Source: Burkholderia sp. WSM2232
GTDB lineage: Bacteria > Pseudomonadota > Gammaproteobacteria > Burkholderiales > Burkholderiaceae
DNA length: 64,000 nucleotides
Assembly: GCF_000472545.1 (NCBI RefSeq)
Contig: NZ_AWZV01000004.1
Location: 1 to 64,000 of the forward strand
Direction: 5' to 3'
A model generated the notes under the pieces. The model was not told where the DNA came from. It did no database searches and saw only the letters and a program-made list of their open reading frames with translations. Of this stretch, positions 52,388-60,971 are shown one piece after another. Within the stretch, counting starts at the first letter, position 1. Each line of letters begins with the position of its first letter. The position numbers were made by a program, and so were the translations under genes.

Positions 52388-53386
52388 ATGGCGCAAGGCG
52401 AAACGGTTCTGGTACTCGGGGCGACGGGCGGCATCGGCGGGGAAGTCGCGCGGCAACTGCGCGATGCCGGCTGGGGCGTGCGCGGGCTGCGGCGTGGCGC
52501 GGGGGCATCGAAGGGCGACGGCATCGAATGGATTCAGGGCGATGCCATGAACGCGGCCGACGTGATGCGCGCGGCGCGGGGTGCGTCCGTGGTCGTGCAC
52601 GCGGTAAATCCGCCTGGCTACAAGCGCTGGGCGGAACTCGTGCTGCCGATGATCGACAACACCATCGCGGCGGCGAAGGCGCAGGGCGCGGCCATCGTGT
52701 TGCCGGGCACGGTCTACAACTTCGGGCCGGACGCGTTTCCGTTCATCGACGAAGACGCGCCGCAGCATCCCGTCACGCGTAAAGGCGCGATTCGCGTGGA
52801 AATGGAAGCACGCCTGCAACGCGCGAGCATGGGAGGCACCCGCGTGCTGATCGTGCGCGCCGGCGATTTCTTCGGGCCCAGAGCGGGCAATAACTGGCTC
52901 GCGCAAGGACTCGTGAAGCCCGGAAAGCCGGTCACGAAGATCAGCAATCCGGGGGCGCGAGGCATCGGGCATCAGTGGGCGTATCTGCCCGATGTGGCGC
53001 GCACTATGGTCGAGATGCTTGCGCACCGCGATTCGCTCGATGCTTTCGCACGCTTCCACATGGGCGGCCATTGGGACGAAGACGGCACGCGCTTCGTCGA
53101 TGCGATTCGTCGCGCGGTCGCGCGCCGCACCGGGCACGAGCCATTCGTTGGCGGCTTTCCGTGGTGGCTGCTCGCGCTCGCCGCGCCGTTCAATGTAACG
53201 TTCAGGGAGCTTCAGGAAATGCGCTATCTATGGGCGACGCCGGTGCATCTAAATAACGCACGGCTTGTGCAGACGCTCGGGCACGAGCCGCATACGCCGT
53301 TGGACGTGGCCATCGAAACGACGCTCAGCGGCCTCGGATGTCTCACGACTGACCTTCACGTTTTGAAATCGAGCTCCACTTCTTAA
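52388..53386 (+). CDS. NAD(P)-dependent epimerase/dehydratase-like oxidoreductase
   Basis: 332 residues. Extended-SDR Rossmann start TVLVLGATGGIGGEVARQL, Asp-like cofactor region (GLRRGAG, an Arg-rich loop suggesting NADP), HAVNPPGYKRW, and in place of the canonical Tyr-Lys a variant VYNFGPDAF followed by the Thr/Ser-rich KGAIRVEMEARL. The C-half (WAYLPDVARTMVEMLAHR, FHMGGHWDEDGTRFVDAI) matches NAD-dependent epimerases of the Paraburkholderia LysR-linked type. The substrate is unknown. It is divergent from the LysR gene. The usual YxxxK pair is not obvious, so the catalytic mechanism is uncertain. Confidence 0.85.
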   Translation: MAQGETVLVLGATGGIGGEVARQLRDAGWGVRGLRRGAGASKGDGIEWIQGDAMNAADVMRAARGASVVVHAVNPPGYKRWAELVLPMIDNTIAAAKAQGAAIVLPGTVYNFGPDAFPFIDEDAPQHPVTRKGAIRVEMEARLQRASMGGTRVLIVRAGDFFGPRAGNNWLAQGLVKPGKPVTKISNPGARGIGHQWAYLPDVARTMVEMLAHRDSLDAFARFHMGGHWDEDGTRFVDAIRRAVARRTGHEPFVGGFPWWLLALAAPFNVTFRELQEMRYLWATPVHLNNARLVQTLGHEPHTPLDVAIETTLSGLGCLTTDLHVLKSSSTS

Positions 53387-53959
53387 GGCGAGCGGCCGTT
53401 CGGTTCCGAGCCACTTACTCCCTGCCCCAAAGCGCTTGAACATTGGCAGCGTCGGCGGGAAACGAAATTTGCCTTGCATGGTGTTAAGCTCTTCGCCGCC
53501 GAGTGCCCAGAGGTGGGTGGCCGACGCGCTTGAGACGGCTGAGCAAACTGAAGTCTACTGACACACGGGCGGCGAGCGGACGTTTGTCGACTAGGAAGCG
53601 TCACTCGTAACTCCGGTCGCTCGGACGTTGAAAATGTCGGCAGCAGACGAAGGTGCCCATTAGCAATAGACCGAACGACCGTTGTACATTGGAAGCGGCC
53701 ACTTATTCCGTTCACTTTCGCTGTCCCTTGTGGGCCGACGCGAGCCAAAAACGCATGGGACAGCAAGCGGCCAAAATCGTATCGTCGTCCACCGCTGATC
53801 ACGGATGGTTGAACACCTGGATATCTGCCGATAACGGACGTCCCCCGGGCAACGTGACACTAATAGCGCACGTGATACGTCCTTCCAGACCGTCAGTAAA
53901 GCCAGGACAGTTGGTTGCCCGCTCACACTTTTCGCCATCACCCCAGATCAACCGAACCG
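53387..53959. other. 570-bp region without a supported gene
   Basis: Short frames on both strands lack ribosome sites and recognisable composition. The segment around 53620-53730 (GTCGGCAGCAG, CGACCGTTGTAC, GGAAGCGGCCA) resembles the kind of degenerate dispersed intergenic sequence common in Burkholderia genomes (impression only). Confidence 0.45.
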
Positions 53960-54382
53960 CTAGCGCAGGGCGCCGCTAAGTGCGCCGTCAAAGCGGTCGC
54001 GCGCGGCATGGATGTCCGAATAGCGCCGATCGGCCCAATCGATGAGATTCGCCATCGGCTCCAGCAGGGATTCGCCCAGCGGGGCCAGACGATATTCGAC
54101 GCTCGGTGGCTTGGTTGGAAAGACGTGGCGGGTGATCAGTCCGTCGCGCTCCAGATCGCGCAGGGTCTGGGTGAGCATGCGCTTGGAGATGTCGCGGATT
54201 GCGCGGTGAAGCTCGCTGAAGCGCTGCGGCCGCGTCGCGAGGGTCATGATCGTGAGGATGCTCCATTTGTCGCCGATGCAGTCGAGCACGTCGCGCACCG
54301 GGCAGTGTACGGGCTCGATTGACTGTGCGTCGTCGGACTGATAGCGGCTGAATCGCTCGATTGCGCTCAATGCGGTGCTCAC
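53960..54382 (-). CDS. HxlR-family regulator (QorR/YtfH-like)
   Basis: The GTG at 54382 follows GAGAGGAACCAC. 140 residues. HxlR core: a Cys at position 27 ([20 protein letters not shown]), [52 protein letters not shown] and the end [15 protein letters not shown]. The CPV/DKWS arrangement is that of thiol-sensing HxlR regulators (QorR, HypR). It is divergent from an NmrA-like oxidoreductase gene with an inverted repeat between them, the same layout as E. coli ytfH-ytfG (qorR-qorB). Confidence 0.92.
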   Translation of the reverse strand: MSTALSAIERFSRYQSDDAQSIEPVHCPVRDVLDCIGDKWSILTIMTLATRPQRFSELHRAIRDISKRMLTQTLRDLERDGLITRHVFPTKPPSVEYRLAPLGESLLEPMANLIDWADRRYSDIHAARDRFDGALSGALR

Positions 54383-54439
54383 GTGGTTCCTCTCGGCTCT
54401 CCAGGTAACAAAAAACTGCCTCCTTGCGGCGCAGGACCG

Positions 54440-54458
54440 AGGTCTCTACATTAGACCT
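54440..54458. promoter_or_regulatory. inverted repeat AGGTCT-N7-AGACCT, candidate HxlR operator
   Basis: A 6-bp inverted repeat, AGGTCT (54440-54445) and AGACCT (54453-54458), lies 38 bp upstream of the NmrA-like start and 57 bp upstream of the HxlR start. HxlR proteins bind paired half-sites in such divergent regions. Confidence 0.65.
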
Positions 54459-54496
54459 GCCCTCAAGCATAGTCCACATAGGACCAGGAGAAACGC

Positions 54497-55366
54497 ATGT
54501 TTTTAGTGATGGGAATTACCGGAAAAGTTGGTGGTGCGACGGCAAGGCATCTGCTGATGCAAGGCAAGAAGGTACGCGCGCTGGTCCGTGACCGCGCAAA
54601 GGCGGCAAGCTGGACGGACCAGGGCGTCGAACTGGTCGACGGAGACTGGAACGATGCGGGCGCCATCGAGCGGGCGCTCGAGGGTGTCGACGGCGCGTTT
54701 TTCATGTTGCCGCCCATCTGGGCCCCCTCGCCGGATTTCAAGGAAGCCAAGGGAGTCATTGCGAACTATATCGATGCGCTCACCAAAGCGCCGGTGCCGA
54801 GGGTCGTCGCGCTTTCGTCGATGGGCGCGAACAGAAGCGGGATGGGGCTGATCACGGCGTTGTCGCTTCTGGAGCAGGGTTTTCGCGACCTGAAATTGCC
54901 GATCGCCTATGTGCGAGCTGGGGGCTTCTTCGAAAACTTCCTTTACGGCTTGCACGTCGCCCAGGGCGGCACACTGCCCGTCTTCTACAACCCGACAAAT
55001 CGGAAATCCACCATGGTGGCGACCGACGACATCGGCACCGCGATCGCAACGCTTCTGAGCGGGCCGGCCTGGTCGGGGCATCGGGTCATCGAACTCGGCT
55101 CAATGGTGAGCGCAGATGAAGTCGCGGCGCAACTGGGTGAAGTGATGAGGCGCGACGTTAAAGCCGTTGCTGTCCCGCGATCCGGTTGGCCGGATGCATT
55201 CGAGCAGTTGGGCATTCCGAAGGGTCAGTCTGGCCCGGCCGAAACCATGTATGACGCGGTCAACGCCGGCGGGATGGACCTCGGGGCCGAGGGTACGGAG
55301 CACGTAGCGGGCACGACGTCCCCCCGCGATGTTTTCGCGGCGGCCCGGAAAACCGCCACGGCGTAA
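54497..55366 (+). CDS. NmrA-like NAD(P)H-binding oxidoreductase (QorB-type)
   Basis: Start after CCAGGAGAAACGC. 289 residues. Atypical SDR/NmrA fold: FLVMGITGKVGGATARHLLM nucleotide-binding motif, ALVRDRAKAASW (Arg for NADP), DGDWNDAGAIERALEGVDGAF, and VALSSMGANRSGMG. It lacks the Tyr-x-x-x-Lys catalytic pair, as NmrA/QorB proteins do, so it is probably a quinone or small-molecule redox sensor/reductase. Its partner is the divergent HxlR regulator. A closely following pseudogene remnant of the same family lies at 55559, upstream of a DoxX gene. Confidence 0.9.
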   Translation: MFLVMGITGKVGGATARHLLMQGKKVRALVRDRAKAASWTDQGVELVDGDWNDAGAIERALEGVDGAFFMLPPIWAPSPDFKEAKGVIANYIDALTKAPVPRVVALSSMGANRSGMGLITALSLLEQGFRDLKLPIAYVRAGGFFENFLYGLHVAQGGTLPVFYNPTNRKSTMVATDDIGTAIATLLSGPAWSGHRVIELGSMVSADEVAAQLGEVMRRDVKAVAVPRSGWPDAFEQLGIPKGQSGPAETMYDAVNAGGMDLGAEGTEHVAGTTSPRDVFAAARKTATA

Positions 55367-55558
55367 ATCCGCGACCAGCGACGGGACGCGACTTCCGGGA
55401 CCTGCTCCGGAATCCGCGCCTTCGCGAAATGAATGCGTCGGGCTGGCCATTCCGAGTGACGCAACCGGCACCGATGTAGATCGCATCCTGGCAGGGAGTT
55501 GAATTGGCGCGGTCGATGTGAACCGCGGCATCAACATCAGGAACGATCGAGGTTAAAC

Positions 55559-55609
55559 ATGAAGGTTCTTGTTTTGGGCGCACCGGGCCGAACATGACGG
55601 CTTATCGTC
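55559..55609 (+). pseudogene. truncated NmrA-like NAD(P)H-binding gene remnant
   Basis: An ATG (with GAGG upstream, ATCGAGGTTAAAC) starts MKVLVLGAPGRT, then a TGA, then RLIVSD in the same frame. Restoring the stop to Gly gives GRTGRLIVS, the classical start of NmrA-type NAD(P)H-binding proteins (MKVLVLGATGRTG...). Homology ends after about 17 codons, just before a DoxX-like gene. The gene therefore has a nonsense codon at its 13th position and a large 3' deletion. It may still be translated as a 12-residue leader ahead of the DoxX gene. Confidence 0.65.
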
Positions 55610-55643
55610 AGCGACACAATCCTCATCAGACAACGGAGGTTGA

Positions 55644-56033
55644 ATGTCCAAGATATCGTGGCACCGAGTGTTGCCTCTGGTTCTTGCCGCTTTTTTCGTC
55701 ACGGGATCGCTCAGTAACATCGTCGCCCCGCAATCCATCATTGAGGAATACCTGAAGTGGGGATATCCACACTGGTTCCATTTCGTGACCGGTTCGCTGG
55801 AACTCCTGAGCGCAGTTCTGCTGGCAAGGGCACCGACGCGGCTGTGGGGCTCGGCGCTCGGCTGCATCGTGATGGTGGCTGCATTGTTGACCGTCACAGT
55901 CCACGGCGAATATTTCCATGGTGTGGCACCACTCGTCGTGGCGACACTAGCGATTGTTGTCGGCTGGATCGCTTGGCGCAAGCGGCTCGCTGCCGGATCT
56001 ATGGTCCGGCCTTCTTCACGTGTGCCTGGCTAA
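55644..56033 (+). CDS. DoxX-like small membrane protein
   Basis: 129 residues, start after ACGGAGGTTGA. Four membrane spans (VLPLVLAAFFVTGSLSN, FVTGSLELLSAVLLA, GSALGCIVMVAALLTVTV, VVATLAIVVGWIAW) with the DoxX-family GxxELxxAVLL pattern. Members of this family are associated with quinone or thiosulfate redox enzymes and oxidative stress. In related genomes it follows an NmrA-like gene, which here is reduced to a fragment. Function in this organism is unknown. Confidence 0.85.
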   Translation: MSKISWHRVLPLVLAAFFVTGSLSNIVAPQSIIEEYLKWGYPHWFHFVTGSLELLSAVLLARAPTRLWGSALGCIVMVAALLTVTVHGEYFHGVAPLVVATLAIVVGWIAWRKRLAAGSMVRPSSRVPG

Positions 56034-56290
56034 TTGCTAGGAATCGCTTTCGCAGCCCCTCACGGCCGGCGCGCGATTTTTGCACTCGATGATCTGCACA
56101 ACGGAATGCAATAAAAGACTTGAGGGTGCATATCGCGGTCCAATGATTTTTTTGTTAGGCATAGGAATACGAGAGGCCAGCGCTTTCCTGCAAAAAGTCG
56201 TCCATCCGGCATTCGCTTCCGGTAAATCCTAAAGTTACAGGAAATAACGCCGTAAGACAGTGACTTTCGTTAGCTCACTGGAGCGTTTCC

Positions 56291-57250
56291 TTGAATTCTC
56301 GTTTGGGGTTCGGCTCTGGCCGATTACAGCCGCTCTGGCTGGCCGCGGTAATCCTCGCTGCAACGCAATTAGCAGCATGCGGCAATGGCGACGACGTGCA
56401 CACCGTTCAGTCGACCACGCAGGCCGGCAAACTCCTGGTGGTGAATGGCGACGGTTCGGTTGCCAGTTGCGCAATCGACGCCAAGGGCATGCCCGGCCAA
56501 TGCAGCTCGACGACGGCAGGTGATACCGGCCGTGGCGCAGCCAACGTGGCGGTGTTCGCCTCGCACGCATACGTGACGAATCTCGCGACGAACAGCGTGC
56601 ACGTGTGCCCTGTGGACAACGTCGATCCGCAAAATAACTGCACGAATTACGGCAGCGACGCGGCGCTCGTGCAACCGCTCGGCGTCGCATTCAACGGCAA
56701 TCGTGGCTACTTCGTCAACGCCAACAATACGGTGGCCTTCTGCCAGGTCGGCGGCGACGGCGCACTGTCTGCATGCGTGAGCCAGGACGGCGGCGGGGTC
56801 TTCAATGGCGCGAATGGCATTGCGATTCAGAATAACCTCGCATATGTCACCAACCAGGCCAACGACACAGTAGCGACCTGCAAGGTCGGCGCGGACGGAT
56901 CGCTCGGCTCTTGCAGCGCGTCGGGGTCGAACCTGAGCGCACCGACCGGCATCGCCCTCACGGCCCGCTACGCGTACGTTACGAACACGGGAAACAGCTC
57001 GCTCGGCGTGTGCCCGATCAACAGTGATGGCAGCCTCGGCGCGTGCAGTCAGCTGTCCGGCGACGGCGCGTTCAACATTCCGAGCAGCATCACGATTAAC
57101 GGCAACGTTGCGTATATCACGAACTTCGGCGACGACACGATTGCAATCTGCGCCGTCAACGGCGCGAGCGTCACGGACTGCTCGGCGGGCAGTGCCGATC
57201 AAGTCTTCTTCCAGGCCACCGGCTCTGCATTCGTGGCGGTGAAATCATGA
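56291..57250 (+). CDS. beta-propeller lipoprotein with six Cys-pair repeats
   Basis: The TTG at 56291 has GGAG 8 nt before it, giving 319 residues. Signal sequence with lipobox QLAACGNG. The body is six similar repeats of roughly 45 residues (propeller blades), each carrying a Cys-x9-11-Cys pair: SCAIDAKGMPGQC, VCPVDNVDPQNNC, FCQVGGDGALSAC, TCKVGADGSLGSC, VCPINSDGSLGAC and ICAVNGASVTDC. Between them come NVAVFASHAYVTNLATNSVH and GIAIQNNLAYVTNQANDTVA. This is a lactonase/YncE-like fold stabilised by disulfides, outer-membrane anchored or surface exposed. The next gene overlaps by 4 bp, so the two exported proteins form one unit. Function unknown. Confidence 0.8.
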   Translation: MNSRLGFGSGRLQPLWLAAVILAATQLAACGNGDDVHTVQSTTQAGKLLVVNGDGSVASCAIDAKGMPGQCSSTTAGDTGRGAANVAVFASHAYVTNLATNSVHVCPVDNVDPQNNCTNYGSDAALVQPLGVAFNGNRGYFVNANNTVAFCQVGGDGALSACVSQDGGGVFNGANGIAIQNNLAYVTNQANDTVATCKVGADGSLGSCSASGSNLSAPTGIALTARYAYVTNTGNSSLGVCPINSDGSLGACSQLSGDGAFNIPSSITINGNVAYITNFGDDTIAICAVNGASVTDCSAGSADQVFFQATGSAFVAVKS

Positions 57251-58446
57251 AAACCATTCGCCCGGGCATGAATACCTTGATCGCGTCCCCCCTGCGCAAG
57301 CTCGCGCTGTGCGTCCCCGCTCTCCTGCTTGGCGCGAATGCGTACGGCGGCACCGACGCATACGTCAACTTCGTCAATCTGTCGCCGTATCAGGCCACTG
57401 TGTCGTTTCCGAACGAAGCGAAAAGCTGCTGGTACGACACCGGTGCCGACGCCGACGGCCGCATCGCCGAATATCAGGCGTACTACCGCTCAAATCAGGT
57501 GTCGAACGATTCGCTCACCGCCTACATGAAAGATTTCAAGGGCGCCTATGGCATCAAGGATTTTGCCACCGTGCCTGTCGCCGACATGAACGGCACACAG
57601 CAGACCATGGCGCCCGCGAAGTCGAAAGCGACTGCAAGCTCGGTTGCGTTTCGCGGCGAGACGTCGGCCTCGCTCTCCGACGGTTGCAAGACTAAGACCG
57701 CATCGCGCGGCTTCGATGTCACGCTCACCGATACGACGGGCAAGGTCGTCAGCAAAAAGCGCTACCAGATCGACGATCCGTCGACCGGCGCCTGGACGTT
57801 ATCGCGCATGAAGGACGCCGACCTGACTGCTGTCGATCAGTCCATCAAGCTCGGCTCCGGCGGCCAGGCTTATCCGCTCGAATTCGCGGATGTCGCGATC
57901 ACGGCCGGCCTGACGTATTTGACCATTCTGTCGATCGGCACCGCCGGGCCGGAGCTGTGGGCGGCGCGCATGATGTACACGGCCGTGTTCCGTCAGGCCG
58001 GATACAGTGGCCTGCGCCTCTTTGGGCGAACCACGTGGGAACTCGGTAAATTCGTGTTCGTCGGCGGTCTGCGCACGACAGCCTACGGCCGTGTCCGCGC
58101 GTTCGAGCCAGGGGTGTTCAGTGCCAAGGGCACGCAACTGGTCACCTTGCTGCTCAGCGACGGCGTGGTCGGCTGGGGCCGCGTGAAAATCATTGAAACC
58201 GGCAAGCAGCCGGAGCCGCAGTACGAGGAAACTGGCGACCCGGATTTTGCCCAGTTAGGCGTTGACTTGAGCAGCCCGCTGCTGATGGTCAATCGTGGAT
58301 TGCCAGACAACCGCTCTGTCTGCGTGTACGAAACGAAGACGCTCGGCTTCTTTTCGGAATGTCGAATGGTCGGCATGAATCTGTCGATCATGCCGGACGG
58401 CTCGCTCGACTATCTGCCGCTGCCGCCGGTAGGTTCGGGCACCTGA
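57247..58446 (+). CDS. exported protein of unknown function, partner of the propeller lipoprotein
   Basis: The ATG overlaps the preceding gene (ATGA), giving 399 residues. Signal peptide cleaved near GANAYG (residue about 35). The mature N-domain (YVNFVNLSPYQATVSFPNE, CWYDTGADADGRIAEYQAYY) looks like a beta-sandwich. A hydrophobic segment lies at about 217-240 (VAITAGLTYLTILSIGTAGP), followed by an amphipathic region (FRQAGYSGLRLFGRTTWE). Four Cys occur. No family was recognised. Translational coupling to the Cys-pair propeller indicates a shared role, perhaps surface or secreted complex. Confidence 0.75.
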   Translation: MKTIRPGMNTLIASPLRKLALCVPALLLGANAYGGTDAYVNFVNLSPYQATVSFPNEAKSCWYDTGADADGRIAEYQAYYRSNQVSNDSLTAYMKDFKGAYGIKDFATVPVADMNGTQQTMAPAKSKATASSVAFRGETSASLSDGCKTKTASRGFDVTLTDTTGKVVSKKRYQIDDPSTGAWTLSRMKDADLTAVDQSIKLGSGGQAYPLEFADVAITAGLTYLTILSIGTAGPELWAARMMYTAVFRQAGYSGLRLFGRTTWELGKFVFVGGLRTTAYGRVRAFEPGVFSAKGTQLVTLLLSDGVVGWGRVKIIETGKQPEPQYEETGDPDFAQLGVDLSSPLLMVNRGLPDNRSVCVYETKTLGFFSECRMVGMNLSIMPDGSLDYLPLPPVGSGT

Positions 58447-58502
58447 AGTACATCGTGGAAATGTCGTGATATCGCGAGGCGCTGCTTTCGCAGCCGTGCA
58501 TC

Positions 58503-58649
58503 ATGGGCCGGATGGTCGGCCTCGGCGTATCGTCGATGGCCTCCTACGACGTCGGGCACGGCAGTGTAACGGCGAACCTGCTCTTTCTTCCAGGACTCGG
58601 ACTTTGGGGGGCCGCGGCCGTGGTCTCTCGCTTTCGTCCTGCAGATTGA
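58503..58649 (+). CDS. possible 48-residue membrane peptide or gene fragment
   Basis: An ATG (MGRMVGLGVSSMASYDVGHG) opens a 48-codon frame whose C-terminal half is one hydrophobic span (ANLLFLPGLGLWGAAAVVS) and a basic end. The frame is open back to about 58470 without a start, so it could be the tail of a lost membrane protein. No ribosome site. Confidence 0.35.
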   Translation: MGRMVGLGVSSMASYDVGHGSVTANLLFLPGLGLWGAAAVVSRFRPAD

Positions 58650-59093
58650 CGTCACCTGCTTCCGGTCGTCACCTTCAATGAATCGCTTCAATTGTTCCTC
58701 CGAGCTTGAGGTGCTGCGCGAAGTTCAGGAGATCACGTGAGAGAATGAAGGTTCATGTCCATCGACGAGAACGAACCTCGCTGGGCCCTTGGTCGCCCGA
58801 GGATACGATTGCATACCTCGGCTACGAGCATCTTGGGCTCGACCCGTGAGGCCGAACAGGTCGCCACACTATTGGCTTCTGCCGATGCCATCATCGAACT
58901 CAAACTCGGGCCGAGCGCCTGGCGCGTGTTTTGACGCAGCCCCGGTCGGGTTGCGTCAGCCCCGTCCTTCAACTGATTGCCGAAAAACGACCGGTCAATC
59001 TCGGCTTCCAGAAAGCGGCCGGTCGTCAGCACGTACTCTCGCTGAGACATTGAAATATTGGCATCAAGCGGCGTGACTCAAACCTACGGCCGG
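58650..59093. other. probably decayed sequence, no supported gene
   Basis: Stretches with protein-like character appear in different frames and are broken by stops (SPEDTIAYLGYEHLGLDP near 58800, EAEQVATLLASADAIIELKL near 58850-58910, and LEVLREVQEIT near 58710 on the plus strand). This pattern suggests old coding DNA with frameshifts. No family was recognised. Confidence 0.4.
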
Positions 59094-59501
59094 TCACACC
59101 CTAGCAGCGCTTCCTTGTATCGCCACGCACTTGATTTCGGCCAGTAAGCCGGGATGTGCAAGCTCCGATACCCCAATCGCAGTCCACGCACACTTTCCAC
59201 GCGGAAAAACGCGGTTCTTCACCTCGCGGAAGACCGACATGTGTACGCTCATTTGTACGTGGTAAGTCGTCATTTCGACAACGTCCTCAAACGTACAGCC
59301 CGCCGCATCGAGGAGTGTCTTTAGATTCTCCCAGCACGCGAGGAACTGTGCTTCAGGGTCGTGGATGACTTCAAGCTCACGTGTACGCCCGACTTGCCCA
59401 GCGCAAAAGACAGTTGTTCCTACTCTGACGGCTGGCGCATAGCCTGCGCGTTCAACGATCTGTTCCATTCCATTGGGGACAATGATTTCTCGGTCAATCA
59501 T
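59094..59501 (-). CDS. RidA/YjgF-family deaminase
   Basis: The ATG at 59501 (MIDREIIVPNG) follows AAGGAAACCTTGC. 135 residues. The RidA fold is recognisable: APAVRVGTTVFCAGQVGR, AQFLACWENLKTLLDAAG, VVEMTTYHVQMSVHMSVF, FPRGKCAWTAIGVSELA and LLAEIKCVAIQ. The canonical Arg in the last segment (ARLPRxxxVEI) is not exact, placing it among the Rid2/Rid7-like subgroups rather than true RidA. Such proteins hydrolyse reactive enamine/imine intermediates. Stand-alone gene. Confidence 0.85.
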   Translation of the reverse strand: MIDREIIVPNGMEQIVERAGYAPAVRVGTTVFCAGQVGRTRELEVIHDPEAQFLACWENLKTLLDAAGCTFEDVVEMTTYHVQMSVHMSVFREVKNRVFPRGKCAWTAIGVSELAHPGLLAEIKCVAIQGSAARV

Positions 59502-59608
59502 GCAAGGTTTCCTTCGTGATTCTGACGGGCAATTGGGCGTGCAAATCAACCTGACTATACGCGCGACCGCGTCTAATCCGCGCTAAGGCAGCCATCCGTG
59601 TGTCCCAT

Positions 59609-59773
59609 TTACTCAAGCAACATGGCGTGACTGAGTGCAGCCTGATCGTTCTTCTCGTCGGTCTCGACGCAACGAGGAAAACTGGCGGCCGCCTCTTCGT
59701 GTCGCCCGGCCTCTTCAAGCAGGACCGTGCGGTTGTAGTGAAGCGGTTCCGCGTCCTTCTCGGCTAGCAGCAT
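59609..59773 (-). pseudogene. C-terminal remnant of a TPR-repeat protein
   Basis: A 54-codon frame beginning MLLAEKDAEPLHYNRTVLLE and ending ALSHAMLLE reads as one and a half tetratricopeptide repeats (YNRTVLLEEAGRHEEAAASF; Ala/Leu at the TPR consensus positions). TPR proteins have arrays of repeats. Only one survives and no ribosome site is present. It is a likely 3' fragment of a deleted gene or a very small scaffold protein. Confidence 0.5.
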
Positions 59774-60134
59774 GTGGATAATGCAGCGAACGGTCCGTGA
59801 CGTTTCTTCAGAATGTCTCGATTGCCTATCTTGTGAGAGACACCACGACGAAGACGCCTCGGCATCGAACGGCGCGCCTCACGAGCCGGAAATGCCTTGC
59901 ACGTTGGGTCGGTCATTTGACCGATGTTCACCGGCTAAATGTCGCGCGATGCTTCAGTGCTGGAGAGGATCGTTTGGATACCAGGATGCATAAAGCGGCA
60001 AAAGGAAAACACGGCGTGGCCACGACTGCTACACAGGAATGGCCGCTCGGCGAGTGGCGTTCTGGCGATACCGGAACATATCTATCGAAGCGTGGAGCGT
60101 GTCGACTCCTGCACCGGAAAGAATTGTCCGCATC
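59774..60134. other. intergenic region upstream of the chorismate mutase gene
   Basis: No supported gene. The composition is less GC-rich than the surroundings. The promoter of the downstream gene should lie in its last 100 bp. Confidence 0.4.
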
Positions 60135-60719
60135 ATGAAGTTCAGATCATGGAGATTTCGTCTTTTGACAAGTTCACTCGCCGCTGTCATGTTATCTGCA
60201 TCGCTGTCGGCACCGGCCGCTCCACGAAACGCGTCGACGTTGAGCGCGCTATTGGATATGACGGCGGCGCGACTGCGAATCGCGAGGCAGGTCGCGCTGA
60301 GCAAGTGGGACTCCGGAAAGCCCGTGGAGGATGTGTCAAGAGAGTCTGCGGTGATCGCTGCCGCGGTAGAGGAGGCGCGAGCCAACGGAGTGCCGGCCAA
60401 CCTGGCCGCACATTTTTTCGCGGACCAAATCGAAGCTAACAAGCTCGTCCAGTATGCCCTGCTGGCTGAATGGCGGCGTTCTGGTCAGGCGCCGGGCGAT
60501 GCACGTGCGGACCTTGCGAAAGAAATACGTCCAGAACTTGACCGATTCCAGGAAGGGTTCATCCATGTGCTGGCGCGATCCGGTCAACTTCGGGACCGTG
60601 CCGACTGCAGCGAGCGCGTTTCTCGCGCCACTCGCGAGTACATCGCGACACATTCTCTGAGTTCGCTCTATGCACTTGCTATGGACCGCGCACTTGCTCG
60701 GGTTTGCGAGCGTGATTAG
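60135..60719 (+). CDS. aroQ: exported chorismate mutase (AroQ gamma-type)
   Basis: The ATG at 60135 begins MKFRSWRFRLLTSSLAAVML, a signal peptide with cleavage near SAPAAP. The upstream in-frame extension (to 60039) lacks it. 194 residues. The helical AroQ core is present: LLDMTAARLRIARQVALSKW (Arg/Lys that bind chorismate), PVEDVSRESAVIAAAVEEAR, FFADQIEANKLVQYALLAEW (Glu and Gln/Lys of the active site) and a C-terminal Cys pair (DCSERV...RVCERD). Exported gamma-AroQ proteins convert chorismate to prephenate in the periplasm or outside and occur in pathogens and plant-associated Burkholderiales. The reason for periplasmic chorismate use is unclear. Confidence 0.9.
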   Translation: MKFRSWRFRLLTSSLAAVMLSASLSAPAAPRNASTLSALLDMTAARLRIARQVALSKWDSGKPVEDVSRESAVIAAAVEEARANGVPANLAAHFFADQIEANKLVQYALLAEWRRSGQAPGDARADLAKEIRPELDRFQEGFIHVLARSGQLRDRADCSERVSRATREYIATHSLSSLYALAMDRALARVCERD

Positions 60720-60971
60720 CTTGGCGGGCAACTTCAGGCGACTGACCCTGTGGGCGCAGAAGCGGCGTACCGACCGATGCCTCGGATGTTTTCATGACGT
60801 GTATAAAGCTGGCTGCAAGGCAAGCATGAGACTTCAATACTCGACCACACAAACATCGTTAGTCAGTGTACCTGGGCGGCTATCAGATACGGTGCATCGC
60901 GGGCGCGCCAGCGTGTCACTCGCTCGCAGATGAGGCGATCGAATGTGCGAGCGCCACGGGATATCGATACA
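60720..60971. other. short region between chorismate mutase and the hydrolase fragment
   Basis: No supported gene and no clear terminator. Confidence 0.4.

Noticed and set aside
58733..59050. 105-codon minus-strand frame (MSQREYVLTTGRF...)
   Set aside because: The first 30 residues look protein-like but no family or ribosome site was recognised, and the rest is irregular. Treated as decayed sequence.
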